This document shows positions 7,427-15,585 of a stretch of 39,505 nt of DNA, one piece after another (the first letter of the stretch is position 1; each line of letters opens with the position of its first letter). The position numbers and the translations under genes are program-made. Source of the DNA: JARYGU01 sp033795365 (lineage in GTDB: Bacteria; Pseudomonadota; Alphaproteobacteria; Rhizobiales; Rhizobiaceae); assembly GCA_033795365.1 (NCBI GenBank), contig JARYGU010000033.1, positions 1 to 39,505 of the forward strand, read 5' to 3'. The notes below the pieces were generated by a model. It saw only the letters and a list, made by a program, of their open reading frames with translations, was not told the DNA's origin and ran no database searches.

Positions 7427-8350
7427 ATGACATCAGACGCGAGAGCCCTGCGCGACGCCTTCGGTGCTTTCCTGACCGGCGTCACCGTCGTCACGACCGT
7501 TGACGATGCGGGGTCGCCGATCGGCTTCACCGCCAACAGCTTCACCAGCGTCTCGCTGGATCCGCCGCTGCTGCTCGTCTGCCTCGCCAAGACTTCACGC
7601 AACTATGCCACGCTGACGAATGCCAAGGGTTTTGGCGTCAACATCCTGTCGGAAGGGCAGAAGAACGTTTCCAACACCTTCGCGCGGCCTGTCGAGGATC
7701 GCTTCGCCGCCGTCGAGTGGCAGGCAGGCCCGTTCGGCTCGCCCGTCTTCGCCGATGTCGCCGCCTGGTTCGACTGCGCGATGCATGAGGTCGTTGATGC
7801 CGGCGACCATGTCATCCTTCTCGGCCGGGTCGAAGGCTTCGACAACAGCGGCAAGACGGGGCTCGGCTATGCGCGCGGCGGTTACTTCACGCCGGCACTT
7901 GCCGAAAGGAGCCTGCTGGCGAGCGCCGACGGCAGCCTGCTGCTGGGCGCGGTCGCCGAGCGCGACGGCGCGATCCTGCTGGTCGACGACGGCAAGGGCG
8001 GCTGGACGCTGCCCTTTGTCGAGAAGGCCGAGAGCGATGGCCTGGAAGCGCTGGAGACGCATGTCGCCGGCGCCTTCGGCACGACGCTTCAGACGGGCCT
8101 GCTCTACTCCGTCTACGAGGATACCAAGACCGGGCGCCAGCATGTCGTCTATCGCGCAAATCTCGGTGAGGGGGAGCTCAAGGCCGGCCGGCTCTTTCCG
8201 CTGCAGGCGCTTCCGACGAACGACATCGCCGACGGGGCGGCGCGTGAAATCGTCCGGCGCTTTGCCCAGGAAAGCACGCTCGGCAATTTCGGCGTCTATT
8301 TCGGAAATCAGGAAAAGGGCCGCGTGCACGCCGTGGTCGCAAAGGGGTAA
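7427..8350 (+). CDS. Flavin reductase with C-terminal Nudix-like domain
   Basis: A 307-residue protein. Residues 1-165 form a flavin reductase-like domain of the HpaC/RutF type: LRDAFGAFLTGVTVVTTVDD, FTANSFTSVSLDPPLLLVCL, then the GRVEGF strand. These enzymes supply reduced FMN to a partner monooxygenase, here surely the luciferase-like enzyme encoded four bases downstream. Residues about 170-305 resemble a Nudix fold (ILLVDDGKGGWTLPFVEKAE) but lack the catalytic REXXEE glutamates, so this part is probably a binding or regulatory domain. The start has a strong GGGAGGAG ribosome binding site. The fusion makes the protein nearly twice the usual length. Confidence 0.88.
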   Translation: MTSDARALRDAFGAFLTGVTVVTTVDDAGSPIGFTANSFTSVSLDPPLLLVCLAKTSRNYATLTNAKGFGVNILSEGQKNVSNTFARPVEDRFAAVEWQAGPFGSPVFADVAAWFDCAMHEVVDAGDHVILLGRVEGFDNSGKTGLGYARGGYFTPALAERSLLASADGSLLLGAVAERDGAILLVDDGKGGWTLPFVEKAESDGLEALETHVAGAFGTTLQTGLLYSVYEDTKTGRQHVVYRANLGEGELKAGRLFPLQALPTNDIADGAAREIVRRFAQESTLGNFGVYFGNQEKGRVHAVVAKG

Positions 8351-8353
8351 GCC

Positions 8354-9391
8354 ATGAAATTCTCCCTGTTCGTTCACATGGAACGGTTGGATGCCAGTCA
8401 GAGCCATCAGGAACTCTACGAGGAATTCATCGCGCTGTGCGAGATCGCGGACAAGGGCGGCATGCATGCCATCTGGACAGGCGAGCACCACGGCATGGAT
8501 TTCACCATCGCGCCGAACCCCTTCGTCAACATAGCCGACCTCGCCCGGCGTACCAAAAATGTGCGCCTCGGCACGGGCACGGTGATTGCGCCCTTCTGGC
8601 ACCCGATCAAGCTTGCCGGAGAAGCGGCGATGACCGACATCGTCACCGGCGGCCGGCTCGACGTCGGCATCGCGCGGGGCGCCTACAGCTTCGAATACGA
8701 ACGCTTGCTGCCGGGCCTCGATGCCTGGGGAGCCGGCCAGCGGATGCGCGAGCTGATCCCGGCCGTGAAGGGGCTCTGGGCCGGCGACTACGCCTATGAA
8801 GGCGAGTTCTGGAAATTCCCGAAGACGACTTCCGCGCCGAAGCCGGTGCAACAGCCGCATCCGCCGATCTGGGTCGCCGCCCGCGATCCGAATAGCCATG
8901 AATTCGCTGTCGCCCACGGCTGCAATGTGCAGTGCACGCCGCTCGCCAATGGCGAAGCTGAAATCGCCAGCCTGATGGAGCGGTTCAACGCGGCCTGTGA
9001 AAAGGCAACCGGCATTTCCCGACCGAAGATCATGCTGCTGCTGCATACCTATGTCGGCTCGGATGAGGCCGATATCGCGCAAGCAGCCAAGGAAGTGAGT
9101 ACCTACTACAATTACTTCTTCGCCTGGTTCAAGAACGAGCAGCCGATCGAGCAGGGCCTCATCGAGCGCCTGAGCGAGGAAGAGCTCGCCGCCAATCCCA
9201 ACCTTTCGCCGCAGAAGATGCGCGAGAATATGCCGATCGGCACGGCGGACGACGTGATCAAGCGGCTGAAGGTCTACGAGGCCCTCGGCTATGACGAATA
9301 TTCGTTCTGGATCGACACGGGTATGAGCTTCGAGCGCAAGAAGGCGTCGCTAGAACGCTTCATCGCCGATGTCATGCCGGCATTCCGGTGA
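8354..9391 (+). CDS. LLM-class flavin-dependent monooxygenase
   Basis: A 345-residue bacterial luciferase-like monooxygenase: MKFSLFVHMERLDASQSHQE at the N-terminus, then IWTGEHHGMDF, RLGTGTVIAPFWHPIKLAGE and GGRLDVGIARGAYSFEYERL, all conserved TIM-barrel segments that bind reduced FMN and oxygen. Enzymes of this class oxidise aldehydes, sulfonates, pyrimidine rings or other small substrates. It follows the flavin reductase by three bases and precedes an aldehyde dehydrogenase by seven, so it acts as the central oxidative step of the pathway. Ribosome binding site AAGGGG. Substrate cannot be deduced from sequence. Confidence 0.92.
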   Translation: MKFSLFVHMERLDASQSHQELYEEFIALCEIADKGGMHAIWTGEHHGMDFTIAPNPFVNIADLARRTKNVRLGTGTVIAPFWHPIKLAGEAAMTDIVTGGRLDVGIARGAYSFEYERLLPGLDAWGAGQRMRELIPAVKGLWAGDYAYEGEFWKFPKTTSAPKPVQQPHPPIWVAARDPNSHEFAVAHGCNVQCTPLANGEAEIASLMERFNAACEKATGISRPKIMLLLHTYVGSDEADIAQAAKEVSTYYNYFFAWFKNEQPIEQGLIERLSEEELAANPNLSPQKMRENMPIGTADDVIKRLKVYEALGYDEYSFWIDTGMSFERKKASLERFIADVMPAFR

Positions 9392-9398
9392 GGCGGCC

Positions 9399-10862
9399 AT
9401 GCGGAGCTTTCAGCAATATATCGATGGGACTTTTGAAGACGGCGCGGCACGGTTCGACTCGATCGACCCCGCGACCGGCACCGTCTGGGCCGCTATGCCC
9501 GAAGCGCGCGAAGACGATGTCGATCGCGCTGTAAAGGCCGCGCAGCGCGCGCTGTGGACCGGTGCCTGGCCGGCCATGACGGCGACGGCCCGCGGCAAGC
9601 TCCTCTACAAACTCGCCGATCTCGTGCAGGCCAATGCGCAGAAGCTCGCCGAACTCGAGACCCGTGACACCGGCAAGATCATACGCGAGACCTCCGCGCA
9701 GATCGCCTATGTCGCGGATTACTATCGCTATTATGCGGGGCTCGCCGACAAGATCGAAGGCGCCACACTTGCCATCGACAAGACGGACATGGATGCCTGG
9801 ACGCGGCGCGAGCCGATCGGCGTCGTGGCCGCGGTCGTGCCGTGGAACAGCCAGCTCTTCCTGTCGGCCGTGAAAATTGGCCCGGCGCTGGCTGCCGGGT
9901 GCACGCTGGTCGTCAAGGCGTCGGAAGACGGCCCCGCACCGCTTCTCGAGTTCGCGCGGCTCGTGCATGAGGCGGGCTTCCCGGCAGGCGTCGTCAATAT
10001 CCTGACGGGCTTCGGTCCGACCTGCGGCAGCGCGCTGACCCGCCATCCCGGTGTCGACCACATCGCCTTTACAGGCGGTCCGGGCACGGCGGCGGCCGTG
10101 GTGCGCAATTCGGCGGAAAATCTCGCGACGACCTCGCTGGAGCTCGGCGGCAAGTCGCCCTTCATCGTGTTTGCCGATTGCCATCTGGAAAGCGCCGCCA
10201 ACGCGCAGGTCGCCGGGATTTTTGCCGCGACGGGTCAGAGTTGCGTGGCAGGCTCGCGCCTGATCGTCGAGGCGTCGGTGAAGGACCGGTTCCTCGCCAT
10301 CCTGAAAGCTAAGGCGGAAGCTATTCGCATCGGTTCACCGCTCGACATGGCAACGGAGGTCGGGCCGCTCTGCACGAAGCGGCAGCGGGATCATATCGAG
10401 GCTGTCGTGGCCGCCTCGCTTGCAACAGGTGCGAAGCTTGTTACCGGAGGCAGGGCAGGCGAGGGGCGCGGCTTCTATTACACGCCCACCATTCTCGATT
10501 GCGTTGGTGTTTCCGCCGCCTCGGGGGAGACCGAGCTGTTCGGGCCGGTGCTGTCCGTCCTCTCCTTCACGACGGAAGAGGAGGCGGTGCAGCTTGCGAA
10601 TGCGACGCCTTACGGGCTCGCCTCGGGCGTCTTCACACGCAACCTCGCGCGTGCCCACCGCATGATCAAGCGCATCCGCGCCGGCATCGTCTGGGTCAAC
10701 ACCTATCGTGCGGTCTCGCCCATCGCGCCGTTCGGCGGATACGGCCAGTCGGGGCAGGGCCGCGAGGGTGGGCTTGCCGCAGCACTCGACTACACTAAGA
10801 CGAAGACCGTGTGGCTCCGGACATCGGACGATCCGATCCCCGATCCCTTCGTGATGCGGTGA
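9399..10862 (+). CDS. Aldehyde dehydrogenase (NAD(P)+-dependent)
   Basis: A 487-residue full-length ALDH-superfamily enzyme oxidising an aldehyde to the carboxylate. Visible catalytic elements are PWNSQLFLS (the PWN motif), FTGGPGTAAAV (Rossmann loop), the general base Glu248 in LELGGKSPF and the nucleophile Cys282 in GQSCVAGSR; the C-terminus has the usual FGGYGQSGQGREGG. The ATG at 9399 is chosen because GTGAGGC precedes it and because it falls just after the monooxygenase stop. It probably oxidises the aldehyde released by the monooxygenase and hydrolase steps. Confidence 0.93.
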   Translation: MRSFQQYIDGTFEDGAARFDSIDPATGTVWAAMPEAREDDVDRAVKAAQRALWTGAWPAMTATARGKLLYKLADLVQANAQKLAELETRDTGKIIRETSAQIAYVADYYRYYAGLADKIEGATLAIDKTDMDAWTRREPIGVVAAVVPWNSQLFLSAVKIGPALAAGCTLVVKASEDGPAPLLEFARLVHEAGFPAGVVNILTGFGPTCGSALTRHPGVDHIAFTGGPGTAAAVVRNSAENLATTSLELGGKSPFIVFADCHLESAANAQVAGIFAATGQSCVAGSRLIVEASVKDRFLAILKAKAEAIRIGSPLDMATEVGPLCTKRQRDHIEAVVAASLATGAKLVTGGRAGEGRGFYYTPTILDCVGVSAASGETELFGPVLSVLSFTTEEEAVQLANATPYGLASGVFTRNLARAHRMIKRIRAGIVWVNTYRAVSPIAPFGGYGQSGQGREGGLAAALDYTKTKTVWLRTSDDPIPDPFVMR

Positions 10863-10867
10863 CGGCG

Positions 10868-11197
10868 ATGTTTGTCGAGATCCGCACCTACAGGCTGAAG
10901 AACGGCGGCATTCCCGAATATCTCAAGGTGGTCGGGGAAACCGGCATCGCGATCCAGAAAAGACATCTCGGCGATCTCGTCGGCTACTTCTCCTCGGAGA
11001 TCGGGCCGATCAACGAGATCGTCCACATCTGGAGCTTTGCAAGCCTCGACGATCGGCAGTCCCGCCGCGCGCACCTTGCCGCCGACCCTGACTGGCAGGC
11101 CTTCCTGCCGAAGATTCGCGACCTCATCGTCACCGCGGACAACAAGATCATGACGCCGGCGGCTTTTTCGCCGATCGGCGGAACGACGCAAGCCTGA
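10868..11197 (+). CDS. NIPSNAP-family protein
   Basis: A 109-residue ferredoxin-like alpha+beta barrel protein of the NIPSNAP family: it opens MFVEIRTYRLKNGGIPEYLK and carries VHIWSFASLDDRQSRRAHLA and DPDWQAFLPKI. Bacterial NIPSNAP proteins are often encoded in catabolic clusters; their activity is poorly defined. It starts six bases after the ALDH stop. It may stabilise or process a reactive intermediate, but this is inference. The end is followed by 29 bases and then the binding-protein gene. Confidence 0.85.
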   Translation: MFVEIRTYRLKNGGIPEYLKVVGETGIAIQKRHLGDLVGYFSSEIGPINEIVHIWSFASLDDRQSRRAHLAADPDWQAFLPKIRDLIVTADNKIMTPAAFSPIGGTTQA

Positions 11198-11226
11198 ACA
11201 GTCACAAACAACAAGGAAAAGGGAAC

Positions 11227-12237
11227 ATGAAATACAAAATTGCTATGGCGCTTCTCTCGGCTTCTTTCTGTGTCTCAAACGCCGCGGCCGCGCAGGACAT
11301 GGTCTTCACCAGCTGGGGTGGCACGACGCAGGACGCACAGAAGACCTACTGGGCGGATCCCTTCTCGGGGGAAAGCAACGTCGCCGTCACGCAGGATGGC
11401 CCGACGGACTACGGCAAGATCAAAGCCATGGTCGAAGCCGGCAACGTGACCTGGGACGTCGTCGACGTCGAGGGCGACTATGCCGTGCAGGCCGGCAATG
11501 CCGGGCTGCTCGAAAAGCTCGATTTCTCCGTCATCGACAAGAGCAAGCTCGACCCGCGCTTCGTCACCGATTATTCGGTCGGCAGCTTCTATTACTCCTT
11601 CGTGATCGGCTGCAACAAGGATGCCGTCGAAGCCTGCCCGAAGACCTGGGCCGACCTGTTCGATACGCAGAAATTCCCCGGCAAGCGCACCTTCTACAAG
11701 TGGTCGGCCCCCGGCGTGATCGAGGCTGCACTGCTCGCTGACGGCGTGCCGGCCGACAAGCTCTATCCCCTTGATCTCGACCGTGCCTTCAAGAAGCTCG
11801 ACACCATCAAATCCGAAATCATCTGGTGGGATAGCGGTGCGCAATCGCAGCAACTCCTTGCATCGGCGGAGGCGCCGTTTGGCTCGTTCTGGAACGGCCG
11901 TCTGACGGCGCTCGCCGAAACCGGCGTCACCGTCGAGACATCCTGGACGAACAATATCACCGCCGCCGATGCGCTGGTCGTGCCGAAGGGCGCGAAGAAC
12001 AAGGAGGCGGCGATGAAGTTCATCGCTCAGGCGACGAGCGACCAAGCCCAGGCGCAATTCGCCACCGCGACCGGCTATGCGCCGATCAACCTCGAATCGA
12101 GCGCCCTCATGGAGCCGGATCTGCGCCAGACGCTGCCGGACATGCAGGCCGACACCCAGGTCAATGCCGACATGAGCTACTGGGCCGAGCATCGCGACGA
12201 GATCGGCACCCGCTGGTACGCCTGGCAGGCGAAGTAA
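11227..12237 (+). CDS. ABC transporter periplasmic binding protein (PotD-like)
   Basis: A 336-residue exported protein. The first 22 residues are a signal peptide (MKYKIAMALLSASFC... ending AAAAQ). The mature part has the class-II binding protein pattern of spermidine/putrescine-type receptors: DMVFTSWGGTTQDAQK, VTWDVVDVEGDYA, IIWWDSGAQSQQLLASAEAP and the C-terminal WAEHRDEIGTRWYAWQAK. It captures the imported substrate in the periplasm and delivers it to the two permeases encoded next. Ribosome binding site AAGGAAAAGGG. The PotD family covers polyamines but also many other organic cations and small organics, so polyamine specificity should not be assumed. Confidence 0.9.
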   Translation: MKYKIAMALLSASFCVSNAAAAQDMVFTSWGGTTQDAQKTYWADPFSGESNVAVTQDGPTDYGKIKAMVEAGNVTWDVVDVEGDYAVQAGNAGLLEKLDFSVIDKSKLDPRFVTDYSVGSFYYSFVIGCNKDAVEACPKTWADLFDTQKFPGKRTFYKWSAPGVIEAALLADGVPADKLYPLDLDRAFKKLDTIKSEIIWWDSGAQSQQLLASAEAPFGSFWNGRLTALAETGVTVETSWTNNITAADALVVPKGAKNKEAAMKFIAQATSDQAQAQFATATGYAPINLESSALMEPDLRQTLPDMQADTQVNADMSYWAEHRDEIGTRWYAWQAK

Positions 12238-12308
12238 CGAACGTCTCCCAAGACGATGGCGGTCCGGCGTCTTGCCGGTCCGCCTCCCATTTCACTGGAT
12301 GATCGATC

Positions 12309-13160
12309 ATGGCTGTTTCGCTCGCGACGGGCGCCGTCAAGACAAAGCGTGAAGGCGCGCTCGGCTATCTCCTGCCGGCGTTGCTGCTCATCGCCTTCTT
12401 CTTCATCGTGCCGGTGCTCATGCTGCTCATGCGCAGCGTGCTGGAGCCCGAGTCGGGCTTGCAGAACTATGCGGCCCTCCTCGGCTCGACGACCTATCTG
12501 CGGGTGTTTCTCAATACGTTCCTCGTCGCAGGCGTCGTCACGGTGGTTTCGATCGTCATCGGCTATCCGGTCGCCTGGCTGCTCGCCATCATGCCGGAGC
12601 GCTGGTCGCGTATCGTGCTGGCGATCATCATCCTGTCAATGTGGACGAACCTGCTCGCCCGCACCTATGCTTGGATGGTGCTGCTGCAGCGCACCGGCGT
12701 CGTCAACAAGACGCTGATGGGCCTCGGCCTGATCGATCAGCCCTTGCCGCTCGTCAACAATCTCGTCGGCGTCACCATCGGCATGACCTATATCATGCTG
12801 CCCTTCGTCATCCTGCCGCTGATGGGCGTGATCCGCTCCATTGATCCGGCGATCTTGCGCGCTGCTGCCCTCTGTGGTGCCGGCAGGATGCAGTGTTTCC
12901 TGCGCGTGCTGCTGCCGCTGTCGCTGCCCGGCATCGCCGCCGGTGCCCTGATGGTCTTCGTCATGTCGCTCGGTTATTTCGTGACGCCCGCGCTGCTCGG
13001 CGGCACGTCCAACATGATGCTCGCCGAACTCGTCGCGCAGTTCGTCCAGTCGCTGGTGAACTGGGGCATGGGAGGCGCTGCGGCCCTGGTGCTGCTAGTC
13101 GTTACGCTCGCGCTCTATGCCGTCCAGATTCGTTACTTCAATCCGGCACGGGGGAAGTAA
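12309..13160 (+). CDS. ABC transporter permease (PotB-like)
   Basis: A 283-residue inner-membrane permease with about six helices. The conserved cytoplasmic EAA-type loop is visible as ILRAAALCGAGRMQCFLRVL followed by LPLSLPG. It pairs with the next gene's product to form the translocation channel. The ATG at 12309 is used; the ribosome binding site is weak, and an intergenic gap of 71 bp follows the binding protein gene, where binding-protein mRNAs are often processed. I see a GC-rich inverted region but no clear terminator there. Confidence 0.9.
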   Translation: MAVSLATGAVKTKREGALGYLLPALLLIAFFFIVPVLMLLMRSVLEPESGLQNYAALLGSTTYLRVFLNTFLVAGVVTVVSIVIGYPVAWLLAIMPERWSRIVLAIIILSMWTNLLARTYAWMVLLQRTGVVNKTLMGLGLIDQPLPLVNNLVGVTIGMTYIMLPFVILPLMGVIRSIDPAILRAAALCGAGRMQCFLRVLLPLSLPGIAAGALMVFVMSLGYFVTPALLGGTSNMMLAELVAQFVQSLVNWGMGGAAALVLLVVTLALYAVQIRYFNPARGK

Positions 13161-13162
13161 TC

Positions 13163-13963
13163 GTGTTGCTCGACTTCGACAAACTCGGTGGGCTGAGGAC
13201 CTCTCTCGTCGCTCTCGTGGTGCTGGTCTGCCTCTTTCTCATCCTGCCGATCGTCTTCATCGCGGCGCTGTCATTCGGCTCCTCACAATGGCTGATCTTT
13301 CCGCCGCCCTCCTGGACGTTCAAGTGGTATCAGGATCTCTTCGCCGATCCGCGTTGGCTCTATTCGGCGCTGACCAGCCTGAAGATCGCGGCTATCGTCA
13401 CGGTGCTGTCCGTGGTGATCGGCTTCCTCGCCGCCCTCGGCCTCGACCGCGGCCGCTTCGCCGGCCGGGATTTTTTGCGCGCGCTGTTCCTGACGCCAAT
13501 GATCCTACCGGTCGTGGTGCTGGCGGTGGCGCTCTATGCGCTGTTCCTGAAGCTGGGCCTTGCCGGCACGACGCTCGCCTTCATCATCGCCCACCTTCTG
13601 ATCGCGCTGCCCTTCTCGATCATCTCGATCGGCAATGCGCTGGAAGGGTTCGACCGCTCGATCGAGGATGCGGCCATCCTGTGCGGGGCGAGCCCCTGGC
13701 AGGCGCGGCTGCGCGTGACGGTGCCGGCGGTCAGCCACGGCATCTTCGGCGCCGCCATCTTCTCCTTCCTCGCCTCCTGGGACGAGGTGGTGCTGGCGAT
13801 CTTCATGGCGAGCCCGACCTTGCAGACGCTGCCCGTAAAGATCTGGTCGACGCTGCGGCAGGACCTGACGCCTGTCATCGCGGCCGCCTCCACATTGCTC
13901 ATTGCCTTCACGATCCTCCTGATGATCGTCGCAGCACTCTTCCGCAAGGGACGAAAAGCATGA
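13163..13963 (+). CDS. ABC transporter permease (PotC-like)
   Basis: A 266-residue permease. It starts with GTG at 13163, two bases after the first permease stop, preceded by GGGGGAAG. Six hydrophobic helices and the EAA loop EDAAILCGASPWQARLRVTV are visible. Its last codons overlap the ATPase start (ATGA), so the two are translationally coupled. It forms the heterodimeric channel with the upstream permease. Long antisense and alternative-frame readings in this GC-rich area are shadows. Confidence 0.9.
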   Translation: MLLDFDKLGGLRTSLVALVVLVCLFLILPIVFIAALSFGSSQWLIFPPPSWTFKWYQDLFADPRWLYSALTSLKIAAIVTVLSVVIGFLAALGLDRGRFAGRDFLRALFLTPMILPVVVLAVALYALFLKLGLAGTTLAFIIAHLLIALPFSIISIGNALEGFDRSIEDAAILCGASPWQARLRVTVPAVSHGIFGAAIFSFLASWDEVVLAIFMASPTLQTLPVKIWSTLRQDLTPVIAAASTLLIAFTILLMIVAALFRKGRKA

Positions 13964-15036
13964 CCCAGCCCTTCCTCAGTATTCAAGGCATCCGCAAGTC
14001 GTTCGGGACTGTGACCGCGGTCAAGAATGTCAGCATGGATATCGCCGAGGGCGAGTTCATGACCTTCCTCGGCCCCTCCGGCTCGGGCAAGTCGACGACC
14101 CTCTACATCCTCGCCGGCTTCCAGGACCCGAGCGGCGGCGATATCCTGCTGAACAAAAAGAGCCTGTTGTCGACACCCTCGCACAAGCGCAATATCGGCA
14201 TGGTGTTCCAGCGCTACACGCTCTTCCCGCACCTGTCGGTGGGCGAGAACGTGGCATTCCCATTGCGTATCCGCCGCCGGCCGCAGGCCGAGATTGCCGA
14301 TCGCGTGAAGGCGGCTTTGAAACTCGTCCGCCTTGAAGGCTTCGAGGACCGCGTGCCGGCGCTCATGTCCGGCGGCCAGCAGCAGCGCGTCGCGCTCGCC
14401 CGTGCGCTCGTCTACAATCCGCCCGTCCTGTTGATGGACGAACCCCTTTCCGCGCTCGACAAAAAGCTACGAGAGGAAATCCAATTCGAAATCCGCCGCA
14501 TCCACCAGGAAACCGGTGTGACCATCCTCTATGTCACGCACGACCAGGAGGAGGCGTTACGCCTCTCCGACCGCATCGCCGTGTTCAGCCAGGGCGAAAT
14601 CGACCAGATCGGGACCGGCCCGGAACTCTACTCAAACCCGGCGACGCGCTTCGTCGCGGGATTCATCGGCGATAGCAATTTTCTCGACGCGACCGTCCTT
14701 GCAAATAATGCTGGAAAAGCCAAACTCTCGCTGGGTGATGGCGCCGTCGTCGAAGGTGTGCCGATGCATGGGACGTCGGCGGCGAATGGCAAGGCTTCGC
14801 TGATGCTGCGCCCGGAGCGCTTGTCGCTGTCGCGGGTGTCGGTTCCCTCAAGCATCGCTGTGACGGTGCGGGACATCACCTTCCTCGGTAACAATATCGA
14901 GGTCAGCACAGCAACGCCCGCCGGCGTCGAGCTCGCAGTGCGCCTGCCGTTCGGACACGAGGCGATTTCGAGCCTCGCGCGCGGAGAACAGGCCTGGCTG
15001 GCCTTCGATGCGGCCTCCGTGCACGCCTTCGTTTGA
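13960..15036 (+). CDS. ABC transporter ATPase (PotA-like)
   Basis: A 358-residue ATPase energising the importer. Walker A is GPSGSGKST, the Q-loop is MVFQRYTLF, the signature is MSGGQQQRVALARA, Walker B is LLMDEPLSALD and the switch histidine is in VTHDQEEA. A TOBE-type C-terminal domain follows from about residue 240. The ATG at 13960 overlaps the preceding stop and has AAGGGA upstream. It is the last gene of the operon; a small inverted repeat at about 15076-15090 (CCGAAAGCCTTTCGG) may contribute to termination but has no T-run. Confidence 0.93.
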   Translation: MTQPFLSIQGIRKSFGTVTAVKNVSMDIAEGEFMTFLGPSGSGKSTTLYILAGFQDPSGGDILLNKKSLLSTPSHKRNIGMVFQRYTLFPHLSVGENVAFPLRIRRRPQAEIADRVKAALKLVRLEGFEDRVPALMSGGQQQRVALARALVYNPPVLLMDEPLSALDKKLREEIQFEIRRIHQETGVTILYVTHDQEEALRLSDRIAVFSQGEIDQIGTGPELYSNPATRFVAGFIGDSNFLDATVLANNAGKAKLSLGDGAVVEGVPMHGTSAANGKASLMLRPERLSLSRVSVPSSIAVTVRDITFLGNNIEVSTATPAGVELAVRLPFGHEAISSLARGEQAWLAFDAASVHAFV

Positions 15037-15098
15037 CATTCAAGTTCTAGCTGGGAGCCTGATTGTGGTAATTTCCGAAAGCCTTTCGGCTAAGCTAA

Positions 15099-15530
15099 AA
15101 GATCCGGCGCCCGTCGCTGGAGATTGACTCGCCTGCTCCGCCCCTGCCGCCAAAGCCGCAGATCGACATGCTCGGGCTTCTGGATCGGTTGAGCCTCGCG
15201 GAACGCGCTCTTGGGCGGTTGGACGGCATTACCATGCTGCTGCCGCGACAGGAACTTTTCCTCTACATGTATGTGCGTAAGGAGGCGGTGCTTTCGCCCG
15301 AGATTGAGGGCACGCAATCCACGCTGACCGATCTTCTGCGCTTCGAGAACGAGGCTCAGGCTGGGGAGCCGATTGACGACATCCGCGAAATGTCGAACTA
15401 CGTTGATGCGATGATGTACGGGCTGGAGCGACTGGAAGAACTGCTACTGTCGTTGCGCCTGATCCGCGAGATGCATGCACGGCTGCTGCAAAGCGGTCGC
15501 GGTGGCATGAAAGACCCCGGCAGGTTTTGA
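15099..15530 (+). pseudogene. Fic-family protein, N-terminal fragment
   Basis: The frame shows PAPPLPPKPQIDMLGLLDRL and then YVRKEAVLSPEIEGTQSTLT, EVSNYVDAM-like IREMSNYVDAMMYGL, and LRLIREMHARLLQSGRGG. This is the N-terminal region of class II Fic proteins, which AMPylate targets. The segment SPEIEG is the auto-inhibitory helix motif. The protein stops at 15530 (KDPGRF then TGA) just where the family continues GEFRxSQNWIGG, so the catalytic HPFxxGNGR motif is absent. The true 5' end is also missing; an ATG at 15168 could give a 120-residue remnant. The break coincides with the start of the 48-bp repeat at 15519. Confidence 0.75.
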
Positions 15531-15566
15531 CCGAGACCGACATTTGCTGGCTATAGAGATTTGAAG
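15519..15566 (+). repeat. 48-bp direct repeat, left copy
   Basis: The segment is repeated at 18428-18475 in the same orientation with 46 of 48 bases identical; the first 31 bases are identical. The two copies bound the recombinase and toxin-antitoxin genes, and the left copy begins exactly where Fic homology ends. The sequence has no recognised coding role. Confidence 0.85.
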
Positions 15567-15585
15567 CTCGCCCCCGCAACCATCT

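Noticed and set aside
7595..9082. Long minus-strand frame of 495 residues opposite the flavin reductase and monooxygenase genes
   Set aside because: It is an antisense shadow of GC-rich coding sequence; the plus-strand proteins show clear family motifs and this one does not.
13117..13959. Upstream extension of the ABC ATPase frame to 13117
   Set aside because: The extension overlaps the second permease in another frame; the real start is ATG 13960 with ATGA coupling.
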